Shown in pieces: positions 56,727 through 64,000 of a stretch of 64,000 nucleotides of DNA; the first letter of the stretch is position 1, and the number at the start of each line of letters is the position of its first letter. The position numbers and the translations under genes were made by a program. Source of the stretch: Mycobacterium sp. DL99. Its GTDB lineage: Bacteria > Actinomycetota > Actinomycetes > Mycobacteriales > Mycobacteriaceae. The DNA lies in NCBI RefSeq assembly GCF_004762045.1, contig NZ_SJOM01000007.1, forward strand, positions 4,995,706-5,059,705, written 5' to 3'. The notes under the pieces were generated by a model. That model saw only the letters and a program-made list of their open reading frames with translations, ran no database searches and was not told the origin of the DNA.

Positions 56727-57611
56727 TCAGGCCCCGTTGTTGGGGCCACCCGAATTCGCCCCGGGGATGTCGGTGATCGGGAAGTTCGGCATCGGCGCGG
56801 GCGAGGGGGTCGCGGGCAACGACGGGATCTCCTCCGGCGGAATATCCTTGAGCGCCTCGGCCGGCGGCACGGGCGGGCCGTTCTCGCGGCTGCCGTAGCT
56901 GGTGCCGGGCTCGCGCTCACCGAGCATGTGGCTGACGGTCACCAGGTGGTAGCCGTTGGCCTTGAGAACCGGGATGAACTGCTGCACCAGGTCCACGGTG
57001 GACGAGTAGGTGTCATGAAAAAGTACGACGTTGTTGGGCCTGATCTGCGTCATCAGCATGTAGCGGGTCGCAGCGGTGTTGGCGTCGTTGGCCCAGTCGA
57101 ACGGGATGACGTCCCAGTTGATGTCGGCCAGCCCCTGCTGGCGGGCCTCGGCCAGCACCTCGTCGTTGACCAGTCCGCCTGCCGTGCGAACGAGCTTCGG
57201 CCGCTGGCCCGTCGCGGTCTCGATGGCGTCGCTGGCCTTGCTGAACTGGGCCGGGATCTCCTCGGGCGGAATGGTCGTCATGTTGGGGTGTTCCCAGGTG
57301 TGGCTGCCCAGTTCCATCCCGGCCTCGACCACCCGCTTGGCCCCCTCGGGGTTGGCGGCGACCTTGTTGCCGATCTCGAAGAACGTGGCCTTGGCGTCGT
57401 TGTCCTTCAGGATCTGCAGGAGCCGGTCGGTGTACGGGCCGGGCCCGTCGTCGAACGTCAGCGCGACGCACCGCTCCTTGGAACAGTCCACGTCATCCGG
57501 GTCGTCCCGGCGGATGTGCCCGGTGAGCACCCCCACCACCAGGACCACGACCGCGGCGGTCACGCCGACTGCCGTCCACCGCCACGCCTGACTGTTGGGG
57601 AGCCTCGCCAC
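56727..57611 (-). CDS. Polysaccharide deacetylase (CE4, Rv1096 homologue)
   Basis: A 294-residue membrane-anchored NodB-domain protein: N-terminal transmembrane helix (~12-32), then the CE4 domain with TFDDGPGPYT (motif 1 Asp pair), SHTWEHP (motif 2 zinc His) and VVLFHDTY (motif 5). Motif 3, usually RxPxG, reads VRTAGG, so the Pro is missing. The C-terminal ~45 residues are Pro-rich. In peptidoglycan it would remove N-acetyl groups. Divergent placement as in M. tuberculosis. Confidence 0.85.
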   Translation of the reverse strand: MARLPNSQAWRWTAVGVTAAVVVLVVGVLTGHIRRDDPDDVDCSKERCVALTFDDGPGPYTDRLLQILKDNDAKATFFEIGNKVAANPEGAKRVVEAGMELGSHTWEHPNMTTIPPEEIPAQFSKASDAIETATGQRPKLVRTAGGLVNDEVLAEARQQGLADINWDVIPFDWANDANTAATRYMLMTQIRPNNVVLFHDTYSSTVDLVQQFIPVLKANGYHLVTVSHMLGEREPGTSYGSRENGPPVPPAEALKDIPPEEIPSLPATPSPAPMPNFPITDIPGANSGGPNNGA

Positions 57612-57630
57612 TCCGGCAGCCTACCGGCTG

Positions 57631-57683
57631 GTGATTTGTGCACCTCCCGTAACGCCTGCCGTTACGGGAGGTGCACAAATCAC
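57631..57683 (-). terminator. Perfect-arm hairpin terminator after phoH2
   Basis: Arms 57631-57653 and 57661-57683 are exact 23-base complements with a seven-base loop; AAATCAC and GTGATTT form the base. It lies between the phoH2 stop and the deacetylase start, both on the minus strand. Confidence 0.82.
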
Positions 57684-57690
57684 TCTGAAC

Positions 57691-59004
57691 TCAGGGCAGC
57701 GCGCCGGGGCTGAACTCCTCCAGCATCTCGGTGACGAGCGCGGCGATCGGCGAACGTTCGCTGCGCTGCAGCGTGACGTGGGCGAACAGCGGGTGCCCCT
57801 TGAGTTTCTCGATCACCGCCGCGACGCCGTCGTGGCGACCCACCCGCAGGTTGTCCCGCTGGGCCACGTCGTGGGTCAGCACCACCCGCGAACCCGCGCC
57901 GAGCCGCGACAGCACGGTCAGCAGCACATTGCGTTCCAGTGACTGCGCCTCATCGACGATGACGAACGAGTCGTGTAGGGACCGGCCCCGAATGTGGGTC
58001 AGCGGAAGCACTTCCAGCATTCCGCGGGACAGCACCTCGTCGAGGACCGCGGGGCTGGCCAACCCTTCGAGGGTGTCGAAGACGGCCTGAGCCCACGGAC
58101 CCATCTTCTCGCTCTCACTGCCGGGCAGGTAGCCGAGATCCTGTCCACCGACCGCATAAAGCGGACGGAACACCACGACCTTGCGCTGAGTTCGGCGTTC
58201 CAGCACGGCTTCCAGGCCCGCGCACAGGGCGAGGGCGGACTTGCCGGTGCCGGCCTTGCCGCCCAGCGAGACGATGCCGACGGAATCGTCGAGCAGCAGA
58301 TCGAGGGCGACGCGCTGTTCGGCTGACCTTCCCCGGAGGCCGAACACTTCGCGATCACCGCGCACCAGCTGCACCCGCTTCTCGGCGTTGACCCGCCCGA
58401 GCGCCGAGGAACTACCACCCAGCAACCGAATTCCGGTGTGGCAAGGCAGATCCCGAGCCTCGGTCAGATCGATCTCGCCGTCGGCGAACAGCGTGTCGAT
58501 ATCTCCTGCCGCCACGTCGAATTCGGTCATCCCGGTCCAGCCGGACACCACGACATCCTGTGCGTGGTACTCGTCGGCAGGCAGGCCCACCGCACCGGCT
58601 TTCACGCGCAACGGGATGTCCTTGCTCACCAGCGTGACATGCTTGCCCTCCGCAGCGAGATTGGCCGCACACGCGAGGATCCGGGTGTCGTTGGTCTCGG
58701 TACGGAACCCCGTTGGCAACACCGACGGATCGATGTGATTCAACTCGACCTGTAGCGTGCCGCCTTCTGCGCCAACAGGAATCGGCTGATCCAGCCGTCC
58801 ATGCTCAAGCCGCAGATCATCGAACATCCGCAGCGCCTGCCGGGCGAACCAACCCAGCTCGTGGTGATGCCGTTTGGCCTCCAGCTCGCTGATCACGACC
58901 AGCGGGACCACCACTTCATGCTCGGCGAACCGGGTGCATGCCCATGGATCGGACAGCAACACGGACGTGTCGAGCACATAGGTACGGACAGGAGTATCAG
59001 TCAC
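57691..59004 (-). CDS. phoH2: PhoH2 (PIN-PhoH helicase/RNase)
   Basis: A 437-residue fusion of an N-terminal PIN RNase domain ([13 protein letters not shown], acidic residues in the first 20 and near 130) and a C-terminal PhoH ATPase (Walker [14 protein letters not shown], Walker [12 protein letters not shown]). In mycobacteria PhoH2 unwinds and cleaves RNA as part of a stress or toxin-type system. GTG start at 59004. Matches Rv1095. Confidence 0.93.
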   Translation of the reverse strand: MTDTPVRTYVLDTSVLLSDPWACTRFAEHEVVVPLVVISELEAKRHHHELGWFARQALRMFDDLRLEHGRLDQPIPVGAEGGTLQVELNHIDPSVLPTGFRTETNDTRILACAANLAAEGKHVTLVSKDIPLRVKAGAVGLPADEYHAQDVVVSGWTGMTEFDVAAGDIDTLFADGEIDLTEARDLPCHTGIRLLGGSSSALGRVNAEKRVQLVRGDREVFGLRGRSAEQRVALDLLLDDSVGIVSLGGKAGTGKSALALCAGLEAVLERRTQRKVVVFRPLYAVGGQDLGYLPGSESEKMGPWAQAVFDTLEGLASPAVLDEVLSRGMLEVLPLTHIRGRSLHDSFVIVDEAQSLERNVLLTVLSRLGAGSRVVLTHDVAQRDNLRVGRHDGVAAVIEKLKGHPLFAHVTLQRSERSPIAALVTEMLEEFSPGALP

Positions 59005-59177
59005 GTGGCGCTCCTAGAACCCGCGCGGCCCCACACGAGTTGCTCGGTGGACACTGCGGCACCAGGACCGGAGCCGGTCCTCTCGTGATCTAACCGATCG
59101 GTACCGTCCGGACAGCAGAGCATGTCGCTAGCCATCGGATTCGACGCTACTCCCGCCTCGGCGGGGTTGCTGGCTGG

Positions 59178-59204
59178 CGCGCCGCGTGTGGGGCGCCCGG
59201 CGCG
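59178..59204 (-). terminator. GC-rich hairpin directly after desA2
   Basis: CGCGCCG (59178-59184) pairs with CGGCGCG (59198-59204), immediately adjoining the desA2 stop on the minus strand. A second hairpin, GGACCGG/CCGGTCC, lies at 59065-59080. Both lack T-runs. Confidence 0.5.
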
Positions 59205-60032
59205 TTACGTGTTGATGAACTCCTGGAGCTGCGGCTCATCGGCCAGCCCCCAGGCGCTGATCCGGTCGGAGATGACCTTCGCCAGAGCGGCCTTGTCGAA
59301 GATGCCGACCTCGGCCACCAGAGCGACCTTGTCCTGGTATGCGTCGATGTCGGCGCCGATCACGTCGAGCTCGCCGGCCCGGGCCGCGATGGCCGCCACG
59401 GTCTCGTCGCGGTGGGTGCCCAGCAGGTGTGCCACCAGGTTGGCGAAGAACAGCTCGTGGCGCTCTTCGTCGAGGACGATGCGGTCGACCATCGCGCCCA
59501 GCACCGGCTCGGCGATCTGCGCCCGCAGGTTGCGGGTGAACACCGCATGCGCACGCTCGAAGAACGCCATGAACACCAGCGTCTCGATCTGGCTGTAGCT
59601 GTCGGCGCGGTAGCCCTTCATCACGTGCTCGACGCGGACGTCCTCGTTGGCCGTCGGGTCGATCTCGCGGGTGACGACGAGGTAGTTGCGCAGCGCGACG
59701 GCGTGCAGGTGCTCCTCGGCGGTCCAGCGGCCGAGGAACCGGCCCCACTTGTCCTCGAGGATGAAATGCTCGACGAGCTCGCGGTGATAACCGGACAGGT
59801 TGTCCTTGGTGATCAGCAGGATCTCCAAGGCGTCGGTGACGTTCTTGGGAAGCGTCACCTGCGAGGGATCCCAGTCCTGGCCACCGAGGAAGGCGAAATT
59901 CTCGCCCTGGTCGAACGGCACGTAATCGTGCGCGTACCAGAGGTCCTCGGTATCCAGGTGGCGGCGCAGCTCGGCCTCGACAACCGGCTCGAGCTCCAGG
60001 GTCAGCGCATTAGCTACAGGTTTCTGTGCCAT
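59205..60032 (-). CDS. desA2: Acyl-[ACP] desaturase DesA2
   Basis: A 275-residue diiron acyl-ACP desaturase of the ferritin-like fold, putting a double bond into acyl chains used for mycolic acids. Metal motifs: EEHLHA (E107, H110) and DEERHELFF. The N-terminal LEPVVEAELRRHL and the TLPKNVTDALEILLI in pieces are typical. Upstream lies a palindrome that looks like a MadR site (60040-60058). Matches Rv1094. Confidence 0.94.
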   Translation of the reverse strand: MAQKPVANALTLELEPVVEAELRRHLDTEDLWYAHDYVPFDQGENFAFLGGQDWDPSQVTLPKNVTDALEILLITKDNLSGYHRELVEHFILEDKWGRFLGRWTAEEHLHAVALRNYLVVTREIDPTANEDVRVEHVMKGYRADSYSQIETLVFMAFFERAHAVFTRNLRAQIAEPVLGAMVDRIVLDEERHELFFANLVAHLLGTHRDETVAAIAARAGELDVIGADIDAYQDKVALVAEVGIFDKAALAKVISDRISAWGLADEPQLQEFINT

Positions 60033-60039
60033 GCGGTAA

Positions 60040-60058
60040 CTGTAACCCGGGTTTACAG
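60040..60058. promoter_or_regulatory. MadR-type operator in the desA2 promoter
   Basis: CTGTAACCCGGGTTTACAG is a near-perfect inverted repeat ending eight bases before the ATG on the minus strand. MadR, as I recall, regulates desA1 and desA2 through a GTAAAC-type palindrome. Confidence 0.6.
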
Positions 60059-60100
60059 GTTTCTGAAACTCAGGTCACGTGTGATGTAGCCCGCTCCGGT

Positions 60101-61564
60101 TCAGAGGGTGAGGCCCGGGTACAGCGGGTTGGCGTCGAGCAGCTCGGCCGAGGCGGCGCGCACGCGCTCGGCGGTGCCGTCGGCCACCTTGTACTTGGCC
60201 TTGGACGATCCATCGGCCTGCGTGTTGGACAGCACGTCGACGATCAGCTCGGCCACGCGATCGAAGTCGTCGGCGCCGAATCCGCGGCTCGTCAACGCCG
60301 GGGTGCCCAGCCGGATGCCGCTGGTGTACCAGGCGCCGTTGGGGTCCGCCGGGATCGCGTTGCGGTTGGTGACGACGCCCGCATCCAGCAGGGCAGACTC
60401 GGCCTGGCGGCCGGTCAGACCGAACGAGCGCACATCGAGCAGCACCAGGTGGTTGTCGGTGCCACCGGTGACCAGGCCCGCGTCACGCTTGACGAAGCCG
60501 TCCGCCAGCGCCTGGGCGTTGTCGGCGACCTGCTGGGCGTAGGCCTGGAAGGCCGGTTGGCGCGCCTCGGCCAGGGCGACGGCCTTGGCCGCCATCACGT
60601 GGCTCAGCGGCCCGCCGAGCACCATCGGGCAACCCTTGTCCACCGCCGGGGCGAATTCCTCGGTGGCCAGCACCATGCCCCCGCGCGGGCCGCGCAGCGA
60701 CTTGTGCGTGGTGGTCGTGGTGACGTGGGCGTGCGGCACCGGGTTCTCGTCACCGGTGAACACCTTGCCCGCGACCAGGCCGGCGAAGTGCGCCATGTCG
60801 ACCATCAGGGTGGCGCCGACCTCGTCGGCGATCTCGCGCATCTTGGCGAAGTTCACCCGGCGCGGGTAAGCCGAATAGCCGGCGACCAGCACCAACGGCT
60901 TGAACTCGCGGGCCGCGGCGGCCACCGCGTCGTAGTCCAGGAAACCCGTCTCGGGGTTGGTCCCGTAGCTGTGCTGATGGAACATCTTGCCCGAGATGTT
61001 GGGCCGGAAGCCGTGGGTCAGGTGCCCGCCGGCATCCAGGGACATGCCGAGCAGACGCTGGTTGCCCAGCTTGCTGCGCAGGGTCTCCCAATCCGCCTCG
61101 GACAGGTCGTTGACGTGCTTGGCGCCGAGCTCGGCCAGGCCTGGTGCCTCCACCTTGGTGGCCAGGATGGCCCAGTAGGCAACGAGATTGGCGTCGATCC
61201 CGGAGTGCGGCTGGACGTAGGCGTAGGGGGCGCCGAACAGTTCGCGGGCGTGCTCGGCAGCCAGGGCCTCGACGGTGTCGACGTTCTGGCAGCCCGCGTA
61301 GAAACGGTGCCCGACGGTGCCCTCGGCGTACTTGTCGGAGAACCAGGTGCCCATGGTGAGCAGCACGGCCGGGGAGGCGTAATTCTCGCTGGCGATCAGC
61401 TTGAGCGAATCACGTTGATCGGCAAGCTCTTTGCGGGTTGCTGCCGCGATCCTCGGCTCGACGGATTCGATAACCTGCAGTGCGGCCTGGTAGGCGGCGC
61501 TTGAGGTGTCGGCGTAATCAACGCCGGAAGCCGCGGGCAAGGTGGATGACGAGTCTGCTGCCAT
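60101..61564 (-). CDS. glyA: Serine hydroxymethyltransferase, long form
   Basis: A 487-residue PLP enzyme that makes glycine and 5,10-methylene-THF from serine. The PLP lysine is K288 in [14 protein letters not shown], with [10 protein letters not shown] and [14 protein letters not shown] (substrate and folate residues). It is ~60 residues longer than the common bacterial SHMT, mainly an N-terminal extension and an insert around residues 135-165 ([20 protein letters not shown]). It follows a small membrane gene by 10 bases. Confidence 0.94.
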   Translation of the reverse strand: MAADSSSTLPAASGVDYADTSSAAYQAALQVIESVEPRIAAATRKELADQRDSLKLIASENYASPAVLLTMGTWFSDKYAEGTVGHRFYAGCQNVDTVEALAAEHARELFGAPYAYVQPHSGIDANLVAYWAILATKVEAPGLAELGAKHVNDLSEADWETLRSKLGNQRLLGMSLDAGGHLTHGFRPNISGKMFHQHSYGTNPETGFLDYDAVAAAAREFKPLVLVAGYSAYPRRVNFAKMREIADEVGATLMVDMAHFAGLVAGKVFTGDENPVPHAHVTTTTTHKSLRGPRGGMVLATEEFAPAVDKGCPMVLGGPLSHVMAAKAVALAEARQPAFQAYAQQVADNAQALADGFVKRDAGLVTGGTDNHLVLLDVRSFGLTGRQAESALLDAGVVTNRNAIPADPNGAWYTSGIRLGTPALTSRGFGADDFDRVAELIVDVLSNTQADGSSKAKYKVADGTAERVRAASAELLDANPLYPGLTL

Positions 61565-61574
61565 GGCATTCAGC

Positions 61575-62099
61575 CTAGTCGGAGCGGTGGTAGCCGTTCA
61601 TCGGGCCCGGGCCTGGGTAACCGGGCAGTTGACCGGGGTACGGGTATGGCGGCTGAGGCGGCTGCGCAAGCGCCAGACCTCGGGTGAGCTTGGTGAGCAG
61701 CACGAACCAAGCGGCAACCCCGACGACTACCGATGCCGCCCACAGCAGACTGCTGACAGTTTCCATGCGCGGCCCCTCGCCGATCACCTTCATCAGGACC
61801 GACGGGAAGGTGTCGGGGCTGTCTCCGCCGTCGACACAGGCGAGCCCGAACACGAACATCGACACCCACAGGATGACCTGCGCCCAGGCCTGCCCGGAGG
61901 TGAGTTCCCGGCCCGGCAGTTTACGCATCATCCTGCTGGTCGCCACCAGGCAAAGTGCCAGCCACGGTGCGGCGAGGACGCCGAACACCACCATCCAGCC
62001 GAGCTGCGCAAACAGTCCCCGACCGATCACCATCCACGCCAACAAGAGCATGTTGAGCGGCATCGCCAGCGCGGGGATGTACAGCCGAAACTCAGACAC
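61575..62099 (-). CDS. Small multi-pass membrane protein
   Basis: A 174-residue protein with four hydrophobic helices (~10-30, 35-53, 70-87, 110-135) and a Pro/Tyr/Gly-rich cytoplasmic tail ([18 protein letters not shown]). No family recognised. It ends ten bases upstream of glyA on the same strand and is probably cotranscribed. In M. tuberculosis the neighbour of glyA1 is coaA, which is absent here. Confidence 0.65.
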   Translation of the reverse strand: MSEFRLYIPALAMPLNMLLLAWMVIGRGLFAQLGWMVVFGVLAAPWLALCLVATSRMMRKLPGRELTSGQAWAQVILWVSMFVFGLACVDGGDSPDTFPSVLMKVIGEGPRMETVSSLLWAASVVVGVAAWFVLLTKLTRGLALAQPPQPPYPYPGQLPGYPGPGPMNGYHRSD

Positions 62100-62114
62100 C
62101 CTCCGAGCCTAAGC

Positions 62115-62138
62115 CCGCAATGTCGACGGGATCAGCGG
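62115..62138. repeat. 24-bp direct repeat, copy 1 (duplicated DUF885 3' end)
   Basis: CCGCAATGTCGACGGGATCAGCGG recurs exactly at 63396-63419. On the minus strand both copies read the C-terminal residues PLIPSTLR of the DUF885 protein followed by a stop, so this copy is a remnant of that gene's end. Confidence 0.75.
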
Positions 62139-62142
62139 CAGA

Positions 62143-62463
62143 TCACTTGGGGTGACTCCAAGCGCCGCCGCCCTTGCCGTTGGCGAAACCGCCGCCCGGC
62201 CAACCCTTACTCCAATCGTGACCAGCCCAGGCACCTCCGGGCCACCCCTTGCTCCAGTCCCAGCCGGCCCACGCTCCGCCGGGCCACGGGATCTTGAGAC
62301 CAGGTGTCGGTGGGGACACCGTGTGGCCATTCAAGACGACGACAGGATCGGCATTGGCCACCGCTGCGGGTCCGACGAATCCGGCCAGCCCCATCGAGCC
62401 CGCCACCACGACCACGCCGGCCATCAACTTGATCCGGTTCGTTTTCGTCCCTGTTGCAGCCAT
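62143..62463 (-). CDS. Secreted Trp/Gly-rich repeat protein
   Basis: A 106-residue exported protein: signal peptide over residues 1-40 (KLMAGVVVVAGSMGLAGFVG, cleavage near NADP), then WPGGAWAGWDWSKG and WPGGAWAGHDWSKG repeats and GGFANGKGGGAWSH. It is a shorter paralogue of the gene at 62746-63156. GGGAG precedes the ATG, and a good SigA-like promoter lies at 62514-62543. Function unknown. Confidence 0.72.
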   Translation of the reverse strand: MAATGTKTNRIKLMAGVVVVAGSMGLAGFVGPAAVANADPVVVLNGHTVSPPTPGLKIPWPGGAWAGWDWSKGWPGGAWAGHDWSKGWPGGGFANGKGGGAWSHPK

Positions 62464-62513
62464 CTCGACTCCCTTGCCGCCATCCGGTTTCGCCGCCGCG
62501 ATTCTCAGCAAAT

Positions 62514-62543
62514 ATTTTACGCTTCGCCGAAAGGGCCTATCAA
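62514..62543 (-). promoter_or_regulatory. SigA-like promoter for the first secreted gene
   Basis: On the minus strand TTGATA (62538-62543) and TAAAAT (62514-62519) are separated by 18 bases, ~50 bases before the start codon. Confidence 0.5.
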
Positions 62544-62745
62544 GCAGCCGGCCGGCGCGGGCCCCATGACCCGCGGCAGCGCAAATCAAGGTCAGTATTT
62601 GCGCTTTCAAATGGCTTTTCAGCGGAGGAGGTAGACCCGCCCCGACAAGCCCCCAGCTGGCGCGAGCGCGGAATCCAGAGCAGTCCACAGCAAAGTTTTG
62701 ATCCAGGCGGACAATTGAGTCCGCCCGGCTTCTCGGGTTGTCAGA

Positions 62746-63156
62746 TCAGTCGCGGTGAAACCACGCGCCACCGGCCTTGCCGTGGATGGCGGCGCCGCCG
62801 CCCTTGCCATTGGCGAAACCGCCGCCGGGGTATCCCTTGCTCCAATCGTGGCCGGCCCACGCACCGCCGGGCCACGGGCTGACGAGGGGCGGGAGCTGTG
62901 TGCCACCAGATACGCCGGGAATGCTGGGGATGCCGGAGATGGCGGACGTCACCGGATCGCTACCGACCTTCGCGAAGGGAGCTTTTTTGCCGCCGGGACT
63001 GACCGGCGCCACCGGATCACTGCCGACCTTCGTGACGGGTTCGGCATTGGCCACCGCGCCCGAGCCGAGGATCCCAGCGAGCGCCACCGCGCCGGCCGCC
63101 ACGATCACGCCGGCCACGCGCTTGATCTTGTCCAGTCTTTCCCTTGTTGCTGCCAT
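62746..63156 (-). CDS. Secreted Trp/Gly-rich repeat protein, paralogue
   Basis: A 136-residue paralogue with a signal peptide (residues 1-38), a Val/Pro/Ser linker containing KVGSDPV twice, and the same WPGGAWAGHDWSKG and GGFANGKGGG repeat, then HGKAGGAWFH. AAAGGAAAT precedes the ATG. A TTGAAT-18-TAACAT promoter and a GTTAC/GTAAC inverted repeat (63209-63224) lie upstream. The two genes are a tandem duplication and probably make secreted surface or structural proteins. Confidence 0.75.
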   Translation of the reverse strand: MAATRERLDKIKRVAGVIVAAGAVALAGILGSGAVANAEPVTKVGSDPVAPVSPGGKKAPFAKVGSDPVTSAISGIPSIPGVSGGTQLPPLVSPWPGGAWAGHDWSKGYPGGGFANGKGGGAAIHGKAGGAWFHRD

Positions 63157-63386
63157 GGTTATTTCCTTTGCCCAACCCGGCACTGTCACCGGGCCCTACG
63201 GCAACAATGTTACTGATCGGTAACTAAGCGATTCAAGCACTTGAGACCACCGTCATATCGGCGAAGAAACGAAACGTAGAACACTGTCAGGCAAATGCCA
63301 GGCGCCCCTCAGGGCGGCGTTGAAATCGGGTCTAGGGCTTTGCTGTCGGGCGCCACGCACCGGCGGCCCGCGACTCGGGCGCGAGC

Positions 63387-64000
63387 CTAGGCCGTCCGCA
63401 ATGTCGACGGGATCAGCGGCTCGTCGAGCAGCCGACCGAAACGTTGGGTCAGCGTCACACCATCGGGCCGGTCGTCCAACCACGTCCGCAGCAACCGATA
63501 ACCCTCGATGTAGGTGCTGGTGTAGGCCCGCCACAGCGGCGAGGACAGGAACCGCAGCGACTGCCTGGCGCGGTCGTCGTCGACCAGCAGCCACTGCTTG
63601 AGGAACTCCGCCACCTCGTCGACGTCGCGATGCTCGTCGTGCAGCATCAGCGCCGCGTCCTGGCGCACATCGGCCAGCCCGGCCACCGCCTCCGAGATCG
63701 CCTCCGCGCGTTCCCCGTCGAACCGCAGCCCCAGGTCGGCGTAGATGTCGGCGGCCCATGCCCCCCAGCCCGGCCCGACGATGGCATGCAACGCCAGGTC
63801 GGCCAGGCCCTCGGCCATCAGGCACTGCGGGGTGTTGACGAGGAAGATCGTCTGTTCCAGTTCGCCGTCGCGAGCCACCAGGCCGGCCTCTTTGCGGCAA
63901 TGCTCGGTGTGATGGCCCGGGTAGGACTCGTGGGCCACCAGCCGGGGCAGGTTGGCCATCTGTTGTTTGAGGTCGGCGTTGACCGCGACGGTGGACTTGT
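63387..64000 (-). CDS. DUF885-family predicted zinc peptidase, C-terminal part
   Basis: Partial: the frame is open to the end of the window, so the N-terminus lies beyond it. The HESYPGHH metal motif and the downstream LMAEGLADLALH Glu region are typical of DUF885 proteins. The C-terminus is EPLIPSTLRTA with stop TAG at 63387-63389; those last codons are the sequence duplicated at 62115-62138. Confidence 0.82.
   Translation of the reverse strand, partial: KSTVAVNADLKQQMANLPRLVAHESYPGHHTEHCRKEAGLVARDGELEQTIFLVNTPQCLMAEGLADLALHAIVGPGWGAWAADIYADLGLRFDGERAEAISEAVAGLADVRQDAALMLHDEHRDVDEVAEFLKQWLLVDDDRARQSLRFLSSPLWRAYTSTYIEGYRLLRTWLDDRPDGVTLTQRFGRLLDEPLIPSTLRTA
63396..63419. repeat. 24-bp direct repeat, copy 2 (within the DUF885 gene 3' end)
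   Basis: Exact match to 62115-62138, 1281 bases away. It lies at the coding end of the intact DUF885 gene and is presumed to be the source copy. Confidence 0.75.

Noticed and set aside
62109-62330. Minus-strand frame ending PLIPSTLRA
   Set aside because: Only the last nine codons match DUF885; the rest is out-of-frame overlap with the secreted gene. Treated as a duplicated remnant, not a gene.

Overview
The window is high-GC DNA from a mycobacterium, most likely a rapid grower of the Mycolicibacterium type. Evidence: many FadE/FadD/EchA genes, Mce-associated proteins, a WS/DGAT homologue, DUF1876 and DosR/DosS proteins, GTGA/ATGA start-stop overlaps, and gene order. From memory, two blocks match the M. 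tuberculosis backbone. 27.6-34.2 kb corresponds to Rv1112 back to Rv1106c (ychF, a DUF6542-type protein, ispH, an Rv1109c homologue, xseA, xseB, 3beta-HSD). 47-61.6 kb corresponds to Rv1101c back to Rv1093 (AI-2E protein, Rv1100-like, glpX, fum, Rv1096-like deacetylase, phoH2, desA2, glyA). A dosR/dosS cluster sits beside fum, as I recall it does in M. smegmatis. No tRNA, rRNA, CRISPR array or insertion sequence was seen.

Layout. 0-2.4 kb: end of an MFS transporter, a secreted fasciclin protein, an AbiEi/DUF559-type protein. 2.5-6.6 kb: thiolase-EchA-FadE operon divergent from a GntR/FadR regulator, with a 10-9-10 inverted repeat between them. 6.7-10.8 kb: a DUF3556-type membrane protein under a KstR-type box, DoxX, and an SDR divergent from a TetR with an operator on the SDR start codon. 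10.8-14.4 kb: a tightly overlapped operon of two Mce-associated proteins, an epoxide-hydrolase-like protein and a degenerate WS/DGAT. 14.5-19 kb: TetR divergent from a hydrolase and a three-domain kinase/M23-like/class III aminotransferase fusion. 19-27.5 kb: miscellaneous genes (PQQ-type propeller membrane protein, YiiX-type papain-fold protein, methyltransferase, VOC, hydrolases, OsmC). 27.6-34.2 kb: housekeeping block ending in a KstR-boxed 3beta-HSD.

34.2-47 kb is an accessory block set between the two backbone segments. It holds a DUF1876 protein, an acyl-CoA/AMP ligase, two tandem sulfatases, a HAD phosphatase, the formylglycine-generating enzyme that would activate the sulfatases, a TetR/P450 pair, and a KstR-boxed epimerase-SDR-SDR operon. 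Its nearness to 3beta-HSD and the KstR boxes suggests breakdown of a sulfated sterol or lipid, but that is inference. 47-61.6 kb returns to core metabolism (FBPase, fumarase, SHMT, desaturase) with the hypoxia-type DosR/DosS/USP/nitroreductase cluster and DosR-like boxes. 61.6-64 kb: a small membrane protein, two tandem secreted Trp/Gly-rich proteins flanked by a 24-bp direct repeat copied from the 3' end of the neighbouring DUF885 gene, and that DUF885 gene running off the window.
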